Shown: positions 29,781-40,625 of the stretch, piece by piece
Layout: each line of letters begins with the position of its first letter
How positions within the stretch are numbered: position 1 is the first letter of the stretch
Source: Novakomyces olei
Lineage: Eukaryota; Ascomycota; Novakomycetes; Novakomycetales; Novakomycetaceae
Assembly (NCBI GenBank): GCA_016906335.1
Contig: JADEYG010000007.1
Location: 1-64,000, forward strand
Direction of reading: 5' to 3'
DNA: 64,000 nt
The notes under the pieces: generated by a model
Database searches by the model: none
Seen by the model: only the letters and a program-made list of their open reading frames with translations
What the model was told of the DNA's origin: nothing
Position numbers and translations under genes: made by a program

Positions 29781-31516
29781 GATTTTGGTTTATAGGCAAA
29801 CTTAATATGCCCCCTCTCAATGGGAAGAGTATGATCGATATATATATACGTTCGTCTAGCTCAAGCCACGCTCGTTGCACGCAAACATGCCGCCCTCACA
29901 AACATACGCTGTAGGCTTTTCTCTCCAAAAATTACCTGATTTGGAAGTTCATAATCTTTCAATCGACCTTGGCGGTAGTCTTATTAGCGATAAGCTAATT
30001 TGATTTGTGGTCAGCTCTATATGCGCACAGATTATTGCGCCTCTAATTGGCCGAACAACTCTACACGCGTATTTGTCTTTAATTCACTGAAATGCTTGAT
30101 CCGACCGTTTCTTATTGGCTGCAGCAGCTTTTTCCATTTGTTCACTTTTTATTGTATGTAGCTTCACCTTTCTAGTGCTTTTGTTATACCACCTGTCGCA
30201 ATTGTTGTCGAGATCTATTTTGGCGAAAATATTCGCCGCCCTTTTTTTACGTGAAATACAGGATTTCGGCCATTTTAAAAATATAGTAAATAAGCGCAAT
30301 TACTCGGTATATGTAATATAAAATTCATAGTAAGCCAAACAAATTTAGGAAAAACAGAGCCTTTGCATCTTGCGCTAAGACGTAGTTTGAACATTCCTTT
30401 TGCCCCCATCTCTACTGTTTACAAGAGGCAGCTGGGCTGGCTAGAATTAACATTTGTACTGAGAGAAATAAATAACAGGGACTATGCCCTGCTTATTGTG
30501 GTTCAAGAAAAATCACGTATCCAAGCTTCCAGGAAAAACTCAAGAAATTAATCGATCTGAAGAAAAGAATGTTGTCACACCTAATTAATCCTGGTTACGC
30601 CTGCTTCCGGTCAAGATTTGCATAATAAAACTTGAAATTGATATATAAACTCAAAAACGATTCAAGGCAAATGCAGCTTGATCTGCTCTTTTAGCTCTTT
30701 TCCTCCGCATGTACTTCAATTGCATAGTTGTTCAACAAGCTCGGTCGTTGGGCCTCAATTTGCATCTTGCCCGAAAACTCATCAGTAAGACCCTGCCAAA
30801 TAGACAAAATGCTGTAGCGGCTATCGTAAATGGAATAAATAGTAACACAATCAAAACGTATAAATAGCCAGATAACACTAAAATCAAGCCAACTCATTAA
30901 ACATGATCTAGGAAATGCATAGAGCGAGTCGCATATAGCGGCGCATTTCACATAACCCAGTAACAAGAAGGCAAATACTAAGGCTAAGATTTCGGCGTTT
31001 CTGCTTTAACTAGCTTGAGCTCATCATCTTCAGAAATCTCAGTCTCGTAATATTCTTTGTGAATATCGGCATTATTTGCGAAATTTCTGGTCATTCTCAA
31101 TCCCTTCGTTTAATTCTGGCCATTTCATCTTGTTCTCGCCCCATATGGGCGTGCAGACAGTCATTACCGGAAAGGGCGTCAAAATGGTTGTGATACAGCC
31201 AGCTAAAGCTGACCAATGCTCATCTATCGAGGTTAGTCCACAGCATGGGGCTTCTGATTACACCACTCTCTGGGCGAGAGCGTCTTTGCTTCTCTCTCTA
31301 CTCCCTGCTCTCTCTCCCCTTTCGTCTCGGGGAAGCTCCGTGCTTAGAGCACTAATGCGTAATGCTGTATGCTATCTACCCCCCAATCGAAGAAGGTGCA
31401 AAATATATTGATCTGTTACAACCCGCAGCTTTTACCGGTTCTGAGTGAGAGCTCGTTAAGAGACCGGATAGCGGAGCTGTCTTGGAGCACATTACAACAT
31501 CCTTCCATTGTCCTCG
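29781..31516. other. Long gene-poor spacer with scattered small ORFs
   Basis: About 1.7 kb with no recognised gene. On the minus strand, 30084-30299 encodes a lysine-rich 71-residue frame (MEKAAAANKKRSDQAF). Bases 30691-30966 encode a hydrophobic frame, and about 31000-31110 hold a short acidic one (starting MTRNFANNADIHKEYY). The last two lie in different frames and could be remains of one small membrane-protein gene. On the plus strand at 31139 a frame starts MGVQTVITGKGVK. None is convincing. The 3' end is the promoter of the gene at 31517. Confidence 0.4.
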
Positions 31517-32542
31517 ATGACTGCTGCTACCGTGGACAAGGCGCAGGAGATATTTGCGTCGCCCGCAGAGGCGGCCAACAAAAAGTACGGGTCGTGCAGT
31601 CTGCAGAAAGCGCTGGAAGCATTGTCTCAGGATGGGTTTGCTGTACTGAAGGGTGTTGTTGATGTGGCACACGTGGACGCGATCAACAAGGCTATGGCCG
31701 CTGAGACTCCCGAGCTCCTGGGCAGGCAGAACATCAGTTTCAACCACAAGGTCAAAAGTAGGACTTGCTTATCTCTCGCTCGTAACTAATAATACTAGCC
31801 AATATCTTACAGACAGCCCCGACTTACCGCGAAGACTTGCAGTTTGAGGACGTGTATTTTAACCCGTTTGTGATCCAAGTGATGAATGCGTAAGTAACAA
31901 GGGGATGTATGTAGCTGACTACGGAGATATCTCGGGTCAAAGGTCAAATGGAACTTTATGACAGGCAACAATGCTCTGAAGAACACGGCGGAGCGGCAGC
32001 CTGTGCACAAGGATGTCCGCTTCAATCATCCACAGTGTCCCTTTTTCGTGATTGCGAACGTCCCGCTCGTCGACTTTAGCAAGGAAAACGGCTCGACTGA
32101 GTTTTGGCTGGGCTCTAACGTACATGCTGCCGGCTCTGAGCAATTTAGTGCCACCGAGGCAGATGCCGCGGCAGACCCGAGCAAGAAGCAGCGTGCTGGA
32201 GACCCCATGTGTCCCGTCAGACCGGAGGTGGTGGAAGCGCGGCGGGCCATCCGACCCCCCGTCCAGCCGGTCTGTCAGCGTGGAGACATCATGCTGCGTG
32301 ACCTGAGGACATGGCACGCCGGAATGCCGAATGAGTCTGACAGTGACCGTATCATGATCGCTCTGGGTTACCAGGCTCCCTGGTACCCCAACTATGGTAT
32401 CAGACTGAATCTCCTGGCGGAGTCAGCAAACTTTTTTATGGCCGATCGTGGTGTAGAGGTCGTCGCTCAGCTGTGGAACTCACTGGATGAGCTCAAAAGC
32501 CATCTGCATCAAGACAATTTCGACTTTCGGCCCACAGTGTGA
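31517..32542 (+). CDS. Phytanoyl-CoA dioxygenase (PhyH)-family oxygenase
   Basis: Three exons: 31517-31757, 31799-31889 and 31927-32542, joined by introns of 41 and 37 nt with CTAATAATACTAG and CTGACTACGGAG 3' ends. They give a 315-residue protein in frame throughout. The fold is that of Fe(II)/2-oxoglutarate PhyH-like oxygenases. QPVHKD supplies the HxD iron ligands (His138, Asp140), TWHAG the distal His (about 241), and SDRIMIAL the 2-oxoglutarate-binding arginine. ELLGRQNISFN and the QFEDVYFNPFVIQV stretch match fungal members. The substrate is unknown; fungal relatives act on fatty acids or secondary metabolites. It has no obvious targeting signal. The start at 31517 is the first ATG in frame. 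It converges on the zinc-cluster stub at 33030. Confidence 0.85.
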
Positions 32543-32685
32543 GAGGAAATTGCTCGGTTTAGCCTGGCGTGCATTGTCCGAATTCTACTAGATCTATTAA
32601 TGGTTAGATAACCTCTGCTGTAATTTATAAGTGTGACATTAAGTAGCTCTTGTTCAAGCCTCGGCGGCAGCGGCGCAAGCCCGGC

Positions 32686-33030
32686 CTACAAGAGGCATAA
32701 TGTCCAGAATAGAAAACGCGAGTCCATATACACCACGTCAGGTGCCCGAGTAAGATCCACTAAGGGCATGTAGTCATGAACGCGAGTATCATATAGGGAG
32801 AAGAGTTTGTTTATCTCAGCAGAGCTTAGTTCCGGCTCTAGTAGTTGCTCAGTGTAGGCATTCCTCACATCGGTAGCAATTGTACTGAGCGGGATAGGCT
32901 CAGGCACAAGCACATATTGCCGTGCGAGTCTTGCGCAGCGAGTACACGACTGTCGGCCAGGTCTACGATCGCAACGCAGCTTTGAGTGACGGCACAAGAC
33001 ACACAACCCGAACCGATTTTGACTTGGCAT
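32686..33030 (-). pseudogene. Truncated Zn2Cys6 transcription factor
   Basis: 114 residues from an ATG at 33030. The first 30 form a zinc cluster (CVLCRHSKLRCDRRPGRQSCTRC). Residues 70-114 (INKLFSLYDTRVHDYMPL...SRFLFWTLCLL) match the start of the fungal-specific regulatory domain, where full-length factors continue for several hundred residues. Here a TAG follows at once, and the downstream sequence is the 3' region of the convergent PhyH gene. The usual length is 500-800 residues, so this is a 3'-truncated remnant; the break may have come with the rearrangement that brought in PhyH. A short DNA-binding-only product remains possible. Confidence 0.65.
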
Positions 33031-34928
33031 GCTGCTCTTCCTAGTGCTTGTCTACATAATATTTATGCACGACTAATTTGGCTAATTTGGTCTGATTGCA
33101 CGCGTCTTTACACTTCACAGCTTTGTTGAAAATTCGTAATCTAACTATGAATTAAGATGATAGTTAGTAATTCTCATGCCTCAATTATTTTTGAGCAGCT
33201 CTTTCTCTATCCACCCTACTTTGCTCGTACACTAGTGTGATGGAGTACACAGATCGTATACTGCATATGTGGGAACTTCAATTAGCATTTCAAGGGTCGG
33301 TTTCGCCCACTACGATGGTGATCGCGGCAAAATCGCAAAATCGCAAAGTCGTAAAATCGCAAAATTTTTTAAGTTCTATAGATCCAACCCATCATAGGAA
33401 GCCTTATATTCTTGCACTAGAGTAGAGGGGCACCACTAGAGGATTTGTATGATGTGAAAATAATAAACACATCTGTACGCCTTTAGAAGGCAATATCGGA
33501 CCTCAGCGGACCGGCCGAAACTTATCGGAGATGGCACACAACGCCTGGTGCTGAACACTCCACCCCATTCTTTTCTCCGATGTTCATGAGCATTGGGCCC
33601 GAAAATCTTCGGCTCTGCCCATAATTGATGGATTAGTTTACGTCATGGCGTCTTATCGCCGAAATACGACGTATCTTTTCGAAGTCCATAAGAATACACA
33701 CGCGGAATTTATTTGTTCTTCGCTTAATTTACTTTAAAGTAATAATCTGTCAGAATTTTACAAATATCGATTAATCCTACACAGCTACAATCTGATTATG
33801 TCAGAGACAGTCAAAGTCAGCATCCCAAATATTGCGTGGAAGACCGCAGCCGATATCCACTTTCCACCCAATTTTGACGAATTAGAAACTCTCGATTGCT
33901 TTAGCTGAATCCCCCAAGTGATATGAGGGTTCGCTTGAGGTATATATATGTAGCTATGTATTTCTGAGTGAGGTTCTGCTAAGCTAAAAGTCAAACAACT
34001 GACACTCATGGTAAAGTTGTCTTAGCCGGCCAGTGAGTCGGCGAGTGTATTATTATAAGGGAATAATAGATCCATATTTCAACACTTTAAAATACCATAC
34101 ATTATTATATAAAGTTTACGTTGATTATTGTTGAGAAGTTGACTCTTAACTTATATTTAACTCTATTATTTGAAATAAATCACTTTACATGAATAATTCT
34201 GTCTCTACTTTATTTACTGGAGTCTCCTCTAATTTTTACATTCTGTCTTTACCAGACCTATTATTGAATAATATACATATATCCCTGGCAGCGCCTCTGA
34301 GCCTTGGGGGACCTTTAACATTCTTTTCTGCAGTCAGATAGTTAATATCAACCGTTCGAACTTCAATATAACTTTAAATAATTCAACAGTATATATATAT
34401 ATTGCACACATGCCCTCATGCACACGCACACATATGTATATACGTATTTTTATGCACACACACACATATATATGCATGCATATTAATATACACACGTATA
34501 TTAATATGCGTGTATTATATACACTCGTATATACACGCGTATAAAACAGGCGTATTAAGCACATAAGTTTAAATGCACCTACCGTTACTGTCAGACAGGA
34601 TATGGCCAGAGCACATTACCAATTGCACTGTAATCTCGCGGGGCTTGGGCAGCAATTACACGCTCCCACAGACAGTGCTTTGTCATCATGGATTATCTAT
34701 CAGATTGTACAACTGCCGCACCGCAGCGCCGGAGCCGCTAAACAGTTATTACGTGGCAGTCATTATTACCCGTTTAGGAAGGTGTCCAGCCCTTTGTATA
34801 TTAGACGCGTCGATAAGGCGCGTTAGCGCGTCAAAGGGACGGTAATTCGTTATCGCCGCTGGGAACAGGGCGCGGGCACGCGCAGAATGACCAGCCGACG
34901 CGCTAAATTTCCGGCTGTCCAAAATGAG
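33031..34928. other. Gene-free spacer with simple repeats
   Basis: About 1.9 kb without a recognised gene. Bases 33324-33368 contain AAAATCGC-type short repeats. Bases 34388-34548 are an alternating purine-pyrimidine tract (TATA, CACA and TGCA runs) that could take up Z-DNA or cruciform forms. A short frame at 33237-33425 is not recognised. The GC-richer part after 34600 is the upstream region of the glucanase gene. Confidence 0.5.
34388..34548. repeat. Alternating purine-pyrimidine simple-sequence tract
   Basis: Imperfect TA/CA/TG dinucleotide runs with ATGCATGCAT and TATATACG segments over about 160 bases. It is low-complexity and non-coding. Alternating tracts of this length are prone to slippage and unusual helical forms. 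Confidence 0.75.
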
Positions 34929-34938
34929 TATATAAAAG
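34929..34938 (+). promoter_or_regulatory. TATA box of the glucanase gene
   Basis: TATATAAAAG at about 34929-34938 lies 220 bases before the chosen ATG at 35157. It is a strong TATA match in a less AT-rich stretch. Assignment to the glucanase gene is by position. Confidence 0.5.
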
Positions 34939-35156
34939 ATGGCCGAACGCGCCTGACACTGCTATCTTTATTCTCAGTGTCGCTGACAAAATTTTGGACT
35001 AATTTCGCGCACTTTGTTTGTTCATTGATTCCTTCTCTGTACTTCTTTATTGTCGCCTTTATATTCTGACGTGATTGTTGTTTGACGCGGACTTTGGCCG
35101 CTCAGGTTATTGTCTACTTAATTGTCTCTCCTTATTTTCTCTTATTCGCTAGAACA

Positions 35157-36710
35157 ATGCTGTTGCTGCTCCTACTTCTCTCCCTCGTCAGTTCGGCAAT
35201 AAAGGCAGAAATGCTTCGCGGAGTCAATATCGGGGGATGGCTCGTGCTGGAAAAATGGATGACTCCCTCCCTATTCTCCCAGTTTGGCACGTCTAACGTT
35301 CCCGACGAATGGTCTTTTTGCTCGGCTCTCGGACCAGACGGAGCCAAATCACAACTACAGTCACATTGGGCGTCGTTTTTCACGGAGGCCGATGTTGTCA
35401 GCCTTAAAGCCACGGGCATAAACACTCTGCGAATCCCGATTGGCTACTGGGCCTTCAAGACTTATGACAACGAGCCTTACGTGTCGGGAGCTGCCGACTA
35501 CCTGGACCAAGCACTACAGTGGTGCCGGACCCACGGGCTCCAAGTTTGGGTCGATCTGCATGGCGCGCCAGGGTCACAAAACGGATTCGACAATTCTGGG
35601 CAAGAAGGAGATGTGCAGTGGCAGACTGCAGACAATCTGGGCCGTACGTACGAAGTACTGTTGCTTATGGCTCAGCGTTACGGAGGCAGTGACCTGGCTG
35701 ATGTCGTCATCGGCTTTGAGCTGGTCAACGAACCTATTTCGTGGGGCAACAACGACATTAGCGTCACTAGGCAATTCTACACGAACGCGGGAGCGGCCGT
35801 CCGCTCCGCTTTTGGCAACAAGAATCTGCAAGTAGTGCTGCACGACTCCTTTATCGGACCCGACCAGTTTACGAACTATGCGCGTGGCGATAGGGCCGTG
35901 GGCGTGGACGCACATATTTACCAGCTGTATACGGACAGCGATAACGCCCTTGACCAGTCTGGGCATATCTCCAAGGTATGTGGGATGGCACCCATGCTGT
36001 CACAAACGAATGCTCAACTGCCGGTTTATGTGGGCGAGTGGACAGCCTCGACTAACGTCTGTGGCGACGAGTCTGGGAATACTTGGCCGGGCACTTCCTG
36101 CTCAAGTGCCGGCTGCTCTTGCGTCACTGACGATTATTCAAAATGGTCGGGCGCTTTACTGCAGCAGATTAGGCGGTACATGGAAGCCCAGCTGGATGTA
36201 TGGGAGTCCAGTACTTCGGGTTATTTTTATTGGAATTTCAAGACTGAATCTGTCAACCCGTGGAACTTTCTCGAGGGCACAAAGCGCGGGTGGATTCCGA
36301 ATCCGGTCACTGAACGCTTTTATCCTGGACAATGTGGATCAGTTCCTTCTCCCACACAAGCCGGAGATAACTCGGGCGATAACAACGGCAACGCTGAACA
36401 GTCGCCGTCAAGTTCTCAGAGCCAGCCTACTCCACAGGCTCAACAGCCGACTCAACAGCCGACTTCTCAGCCGGCTCCTCAACCGGAACAATCGGCACAA
36501 CCGGCAGATTCACAATCTTATTCTCTCACGATCAATCTCACCTCCCCTACTGCCGTTGCCACGGACGCTTACACTGTTACTACTATGGAAACGGTATACC
36601 GACGACAGGCAGTGGAAACTTCCGGCAGTGGTTCGGCGCCTGCAAGTTTTGCTACGGCGGCGCCCACGTTAGCCCCGCGCCGTGTGAAACGTGGCCAGCT
36701 TGGCCGTTAA
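35157..36710 (+). CDS. Secreted GH5 exo-1,3-beta-glucanase
   Basis: 517-residue intronless protein of the EXG1/GH5_9 type, which trims beta-1,3-glucan at the cell surface. It begins with a signal peptide (MLLLLLLLSLVSSAIKAE). The GH5 barrel follows, with LRGVNIGGWLVLE at its start, ELVNEP carrying the acid/base Glu192, and VYVGEWT carrying the nucleophile Glu294. GYFYWNFKTE and the TKRGWIPNP end are also typical. After residue 400 comes a low-complexity Ser/Thr/Pro/Gln linker (PTQQPTSQPAPQPE) and a Thr/Ala-rich tail ending RRVKRGQLGR. There is no hydrophobic GPI tail, so it is probably secreted or wall-bound. The start was chosen because it gives the signal peptide; upstream in-frame codons lack an ATG. 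KR sites near the end could be Kex2 targets. Confidence 0.92.
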   Translation: MLLLLLLLSLVSSAIKAEMLRGVNIGGWLVLEKWMTPSLFSQFGTSNVPDEWSFCSALGPDGAKSQLQSHWASFFTEADVVSLKATGINTLRIPIGYWAFKTYDNEPYVSGAADYLDQALQWCRTHGLQVWVDLHGAPGSQNGFDNSGQEGDVQWQTADNLGRTYEVLLLMAQRYGGSDLADVVIGFELVNEPISWGNNDISVTRQFYTNAGAAVRSAFGNKNLQVVLHDSFIGPDQFTNYARGDRAVGVDAHIYQLYTDSDNALDQSGHISKVCGMAPMLSQTNAQLPVYVGEWTASTNVCGDESGNTWPGTSCSSAGCSCVTDDYSKWSGALLQQIRRYMEAQLDVWESSTSGYFYWNFKTESVNPWNFLEGTKRGWIPNPVTERFYPGQCGSVPSPTQAGDNSGDNNGNAEQSPSSSQSQPTPQAQQPTQQPTSQPAPQPEQSAQPADSQSYSLTINLTSPTAVATDAYTVTTMETVYRRQAVETSGSGSAPASFATAAPTLAPRRVKRGQLGR

Positions 36711-37023
36711 ATGCATATACATATACATATACATATAATACCCCCTTTTGTTTGAATTTTGGAGATACGCGTGTGGGATGTTTGCATAAAATCAGAATTG
36801 CACAGAAATGAATTTGTTTTCATAACATATCTACAAAACAATAGACTTTAGTAATCGTTTCTTCTTTCGAATTTTGACAAATCTAAATACAAATTATGAT
36901 GAAAAATATTGACAATTGTATGCTCCACAGGCGCACTTTTCCATATTATAATCTAATAATACCAATGTCAATCAATTAATTTAAGTTCTCTCAGCCTTCT
37001 AGCAGTTTCAGAGCCAATGCCTC
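36711..37023. other. 3' spacer with CATATA microsatellite
   Basis: A short (CATATA)n run at about 36713-36739 directly follows the glucanase stop. The rest is AT-rich and holds no gene. Confidence 0.6.
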
Positions 37024-38515
37024 TTAATCTGCAATTGAATCCAGTTTGGGGACTTGCAGCACTCTAGAATCATCTTGCACAGGTTCCGTTTCAAACCATT
37101 TTTGAGCTCTTTTCTGAGGCCGATTTGTTTCCCGTTCTTCATCGTCCTTATCGGTACTTTTCTCAGAATTGTGACCTACTAGGTCAACAGAATCTCCCTG
37201 CTCATGTTAATCATCAGAATTTCGGGTAGGAAGAGCTTCCAATCGCCTTTGACGCTTGTCTTTTCGTTTGGCTTTAGCCTCAGACTTGTCAAGCAAGTCT
37301 TGAGAGGCCAATGCTTCTCGTTCACTCTCCACAAAGTTACGAATTTGCTAAGCCTTATCGCCTTCCTGACCAAAACTGGCCTCGTCTTTAAGCTCGTACA
37401 CAGAGCGTGGATTTCTTTGCCCATCAAAGACGAATTTCTCCGGCCGCAACCCATGCCGAAGCGATTTTTTCTCGGATACTGCTTCCGTCTGCTTCGTTTT
37501 GATAGCTTATCCAATGGAACTCCAGAGAAAGTTTCTGCCTCGTCTCATTCGTTGTTCTTTAATTCATGATCAGTTCGATTGAGCTTTATAAAGTCTTCTT
37601 CTTCATCAGCCCCGTCTTCGCTCCCGCCCGCAAGTCAGATCTATGCATAAGTGAACGCTGCAACAGACTTTCCCTATGATCAGAATAAATATCATTGTTT
37701 TGTCTGGCCGTCAGTTTGTCAAATCCAGTCTTTGCGCAGTCTCTAGTCTTCTCGACTTTGTCTTGGCCAAAACATCGGTAGAATCTTGCAGCCGCCCGTC
37801 TTCATTTCGCTTGATTCCTCCAAGTCTTGATTAGCTCGAACTTTAAGGGGAGCAGTTTTAGATTTGCCCAATTTAACGGAGGGCGCAATGGGAAGACTTA
37901 AAGATTTTGCAAAATCGTCCAATGGAAGCTCATCAAATTTTAATACTCCTTTATCTGGCTGTACACCCATAGAGCGGGCATAAGAGATGAAAGCCTAGTG
38001 ATTCCATAGCAAGTATATAGAAGAATATAAAATACATTGAGATATCTGCAGAAAATATAAATGAATAAAGACAATAATAAAAAATAAAATAAATTTATAT
38101 ATAAAATCGAAAAAATTGATTATGCAAAATTAAACACATAAATGATAATTCATGCGTATTTAAATGTGCATTTAAACCAACAAAAAAATAACTTTTGTCT
38201 AATAAACTTCAGCTCTGGGTCCTTGAAGCTCAAGCGCTGCAGCTGAGCCTTGATACTTTGCTGCTTGGACGGCTCTACTACCAGTTTATCAATGGGTACT
38301 CTCTTTGACTCTAATTTTCCATAAACTCCGATTCTGAAGGCAACAAAAGCAGTAGAGCCTTGCCGGCACGATCAGACTGTGCAGTGCGACCCACATGGTG
38401 AATGTAGGTGTCCGCATCTTCCGAAGTATCTACCTGTAAAACCTCATCATAATTGCAAAAGTCCAGTCCTCTTGCAGCCACGTCTGTACAAAAAAGAAAA
38501 GCATCCTTTGACCGT
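37024..38515 (-). pseudogene. DBP4-type DEAD-box helicase, C-terminal pseudogene
   Basis: Only the part from helicase motif V onward is left. Recognisable pieces in order on the minus strand are FLFCTDVAARGLDF, DADTYIHHVGRTAQSDRAGKA, LESKRVPIDKLVVEPSKQQS and [22 protein letters not shown] lysine-rich tail follows (YELKDEASFGQEGDKA..., RAQKWFETEP) and ends at 37024. These match Dbp4/Hca4, which acts in 18S rRNA processing. The pieces lie in several frames. There is a shift after SESEFMEN near 38315, a roughly 220-base AT-rich interruption at 37990-38205, and stops within the tail. The N-terminal helicase core (DEAD motif) is missing and replaced by AT-rich sequence. A working DBP4 presumably exists elsewhere, since the gene is essential in yeast. 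Confidence 0.8.
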
Positions 38516-38696
38516 ACTAATCGCACAAGAGATAATGAGAATAATAATAAAATAAATAAAATGAAAATTTTGATTCGACAGCTCAACCTGCACCTGTTTG
38601 CTACAGTGCTCTCAACAGTGCTGGCTTCCGTCTTATGATATTGGGGCCGACTCACCTATCCCACGAGTCTTCAAGTCTGGGTTCAGCGGGAGTGGT

Positions 38697-38927
38697 TATA
38701 GAACTCAAACTTATATTAGGTTTAGGGTTTTCTAGGGTTTGCTAGGGTTAGTTTGGTAAACCTGGATTGGTTGAAGCAAGAATACACATATATAACCTAC
38801 ATAGCCTATCTATTGTTTAGTCGGATTCATTCTTTTCTTGTAGGCTATGTAGGCTATATATGTGTATACTAACTAACCCTAACAAACCCTAGCAAACCCT
38901 AAGCCTAGTCTAAGTTTGGGTTCTATA
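38697..38927. repeat. Foldback: imperfect inverted repeat with telomere-like motifs
   Basis: The left arm (38697-38810) and right arm (38841-38927) are imperfect inverted copies. Both read TATAGAAC-CAAACTTA, then TAGGGTTTGCTAGGGTT-type runs, then TACACATATATA and CCTACATAGCC. The left arm holds an extra 26 bases (GGTAAACCTGGATTGGTTGA...). The loop is about 30 bases. The GGGTTAG/GGGTTTG runs resemble degenerate telomere repeats pointing toward each other. It could be a foldback transposon, a collapsed head-to-head telomere fusion or a hairpin-capped break. It codes for nothing. Confidence 0.75.
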
Positions 38928-39216
38928 ATATACTATCCGAGTTAACAAATCCAACGTTTCGTCGAAATGTCGCTAGGCGTAATTGAGAATTCCTATACTC
39001 AGATTCATGATTATAATAATTCATTGCTAAGATACTTTGCTATGCTATATAGAGCAAGTTCAGCTCCCATTCCGTACTTCCGTTATCTATTTTCTTGAAA
39101 TTTTCGACATAGATAGGCTTCGATTTACCGTAATGTTGAACCGGCTGAAGGCTGAGAGTGCGATAACAGTTAGTTTAATATTCAATAGAACACGGCGTTT
39201 CAAGCCACAGCCATAC
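38928..39216. other. Intergenic, nothing recognised
   Basis: About 290 bases between the foldback and the NmrA-type gene. No feature is recognised. Confidence 0.5.
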
Positions 39217-40059
39217 TTAGTGACCGGTAGCTAATTCTGAGAAAAACTGATGCAACGATCTCGGTTCGCGGCAAAGGATTGCGCGTAGCGTCAGCGAATT
39301 GCCAAGCAGGCCGACGTCATCATAATGAGCGAACATCTTTTTAATTGGTAGAGGGACTTCGCCGATTCCATTTGGATCGACCTTTTCGGCTTTTATTTTA
39401 CGTCCGGCAACTTGCCCAATAATTTCGGCTACATCGTAACGATTTAGCCACCCATCAGCAGCAAGCTCAAATGTGCCGTTTAATAAACGATTTTCAGTGA
39501 GCGCAATTGCCGCAATCTCGGCCACATCGCGATAATCAACGCGGCTGAAGCGAGTCTTGTTCGACCATGGTTCAGCTAGCACGCCGGTACTGACAACTTT
39601 ATCCCATGATGCCGAGTAGTTCTGATAGTAGAGAGCAGGATGAAGAAAAGTGTATTCAATGCCAGTATTAAGTATAGCCTCCTCAACCGTGGCCTTGGCA
39701 GCGTGATTGGCCAACCCGGTGATTATGGGATGAATTACCGATGAGAAAACGATACGTTTGACACCAGCTTTCACAGCAGTTTCGACAAATTCGACACCAA
39801 TGTCGGCTTCATTGGGAATAAAAGCCGGTGCAATGTAAAACACACGCTCGATCCCCTTTAAGGCCTGAGCTACGCTCGAGATATCCGTCAAGTCCCCGAC
39901 AACGGCTTCTGCACCGAGCTGCTTGACCTTTTGCACTTCTGCAAAATCGCGTACAAGACCACACACGAGCGCACCACGTTCTACGAGGTACGGAACGACA
40001 AAATGAGCTACTTTTCCAGCCGCGCCAACAACCAGCACTTTCGGACTTGTGGTGGCCAT
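39217..40059 (-). CDS. NmrA-like NAD(P)-binding protein (atypical SDR)
   Basis: 280-residue intronless protein. The N-terminal Rossmann motif VVGAAGKVAHFV binds NAD(P). VVGDLTDISSV, VFYIAPAF and the IVFSSV and LHPALYYQNY segments place it in the NmrA/NAD(P)H azoreductase-like group of atypical short-chain reductases. Some members are redox-sensing regulators (NmrA binds the GATA factor AreA), and others are quinone or imine reductases. A role as either cannot be decided from sequence. It has no membrane segment or targeting signal. It is read away from the HNH gene at 40626 across a roughly 570-base spacer. The frame is intact. Confidence 0.85.
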   Translation of the reverse strand: MATTSPKVLVVGAAGKVAHFVVPYLVERGALVCGLVRDFAEVQKVKQLGAEAVVGDLTDISSVAQALKGIERVFYIAPAFIPNEADIGVEFVETAVKAGVKRIVFSSVIHPIITGLANHAAKATVEEAILNTGIEYTFLHPALYYQNYSASWDKVVSTGVLAEPWSNKTRFSRVDYRDVAEIAAIALTENRLLNGTFELAADGWLNRYDVAEIIGQVAGRKIKAEKVDPNGIGEVPLPIKKMFAHYDDVGLLGNSLTLRAILCREPRSLHQFFSELATGH

Positions 40060-40625
40060 AATTTCAAGTTGATGTCATGTTTTTTGACAAGGAGATCACT
40101 CAAATGCTCTCATGAATATCGGAGACCGGAGCTCCGAAGCTTGCATAAGAATTTAAAATCTCGGACTTATAATTCCGCTGATCGCCGATCCGAGCCCTGC
40201 CTACTATCTAATCATTCGTCGGTTCTCCCTATTATCACCTATCCTATCTTGTTTGATACGAAATTTAGTCTCACCTATGTCATTTGTTAAAATTATTAAT
40301 GTAAATATATCATTGAATAGATTGTTCGAACGGTTAGCCTTCTGACGTCTTTTTCGTTTGTATTTAGCTGTAATTCCCGAATCCTTCTAATCCTTATACC
40401 TCTCCCATACATTAACTTTTCGTATTTAGTTGTAATTTCTAATTTTGCAGCTAAATTCGGGACGAGATATTACTTAGAAGTTCCAATGTATTATCATTCT
40501 TGTACACCAGGCTTTCATATTACGGCGCAAATTCCTATCTTTAGGGTTTAAGACTTAATCTCCAATCTCCAGACAAATCGCAATATAAACGTACAGACTT
40601 GCCATGAGTTATCTTTTTTGGCGCC
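40060..40625. promoter_or_regulatory. Divergent spacer between NmrA-like and HNH genes
   Basis: About 570 AT-rich bases between divergent starts. No clear motif beyond short TA-rich runs. Confidence 0.4.

Noticed and set aside
31139-31260. Frame starting MGVQTVITGKGVK, faintly like an FKBP N-terminus
   Set aside because: The likeness ends after about 12 residues and no FKBP core follows in any frame.
33324-33368. AAAATCGC short repeats considered as a CRISPR-like array
   Set aside because: The units are adjacent, irregular and without spacers, and this is a fungal chromosome.
34046-34320. Possible solo LTR (TG...CA ends, AT-rich)
   Set aside because: No matching flanking duplication, no second copy in the window and no promoter-like box. 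The ends are too common to count.
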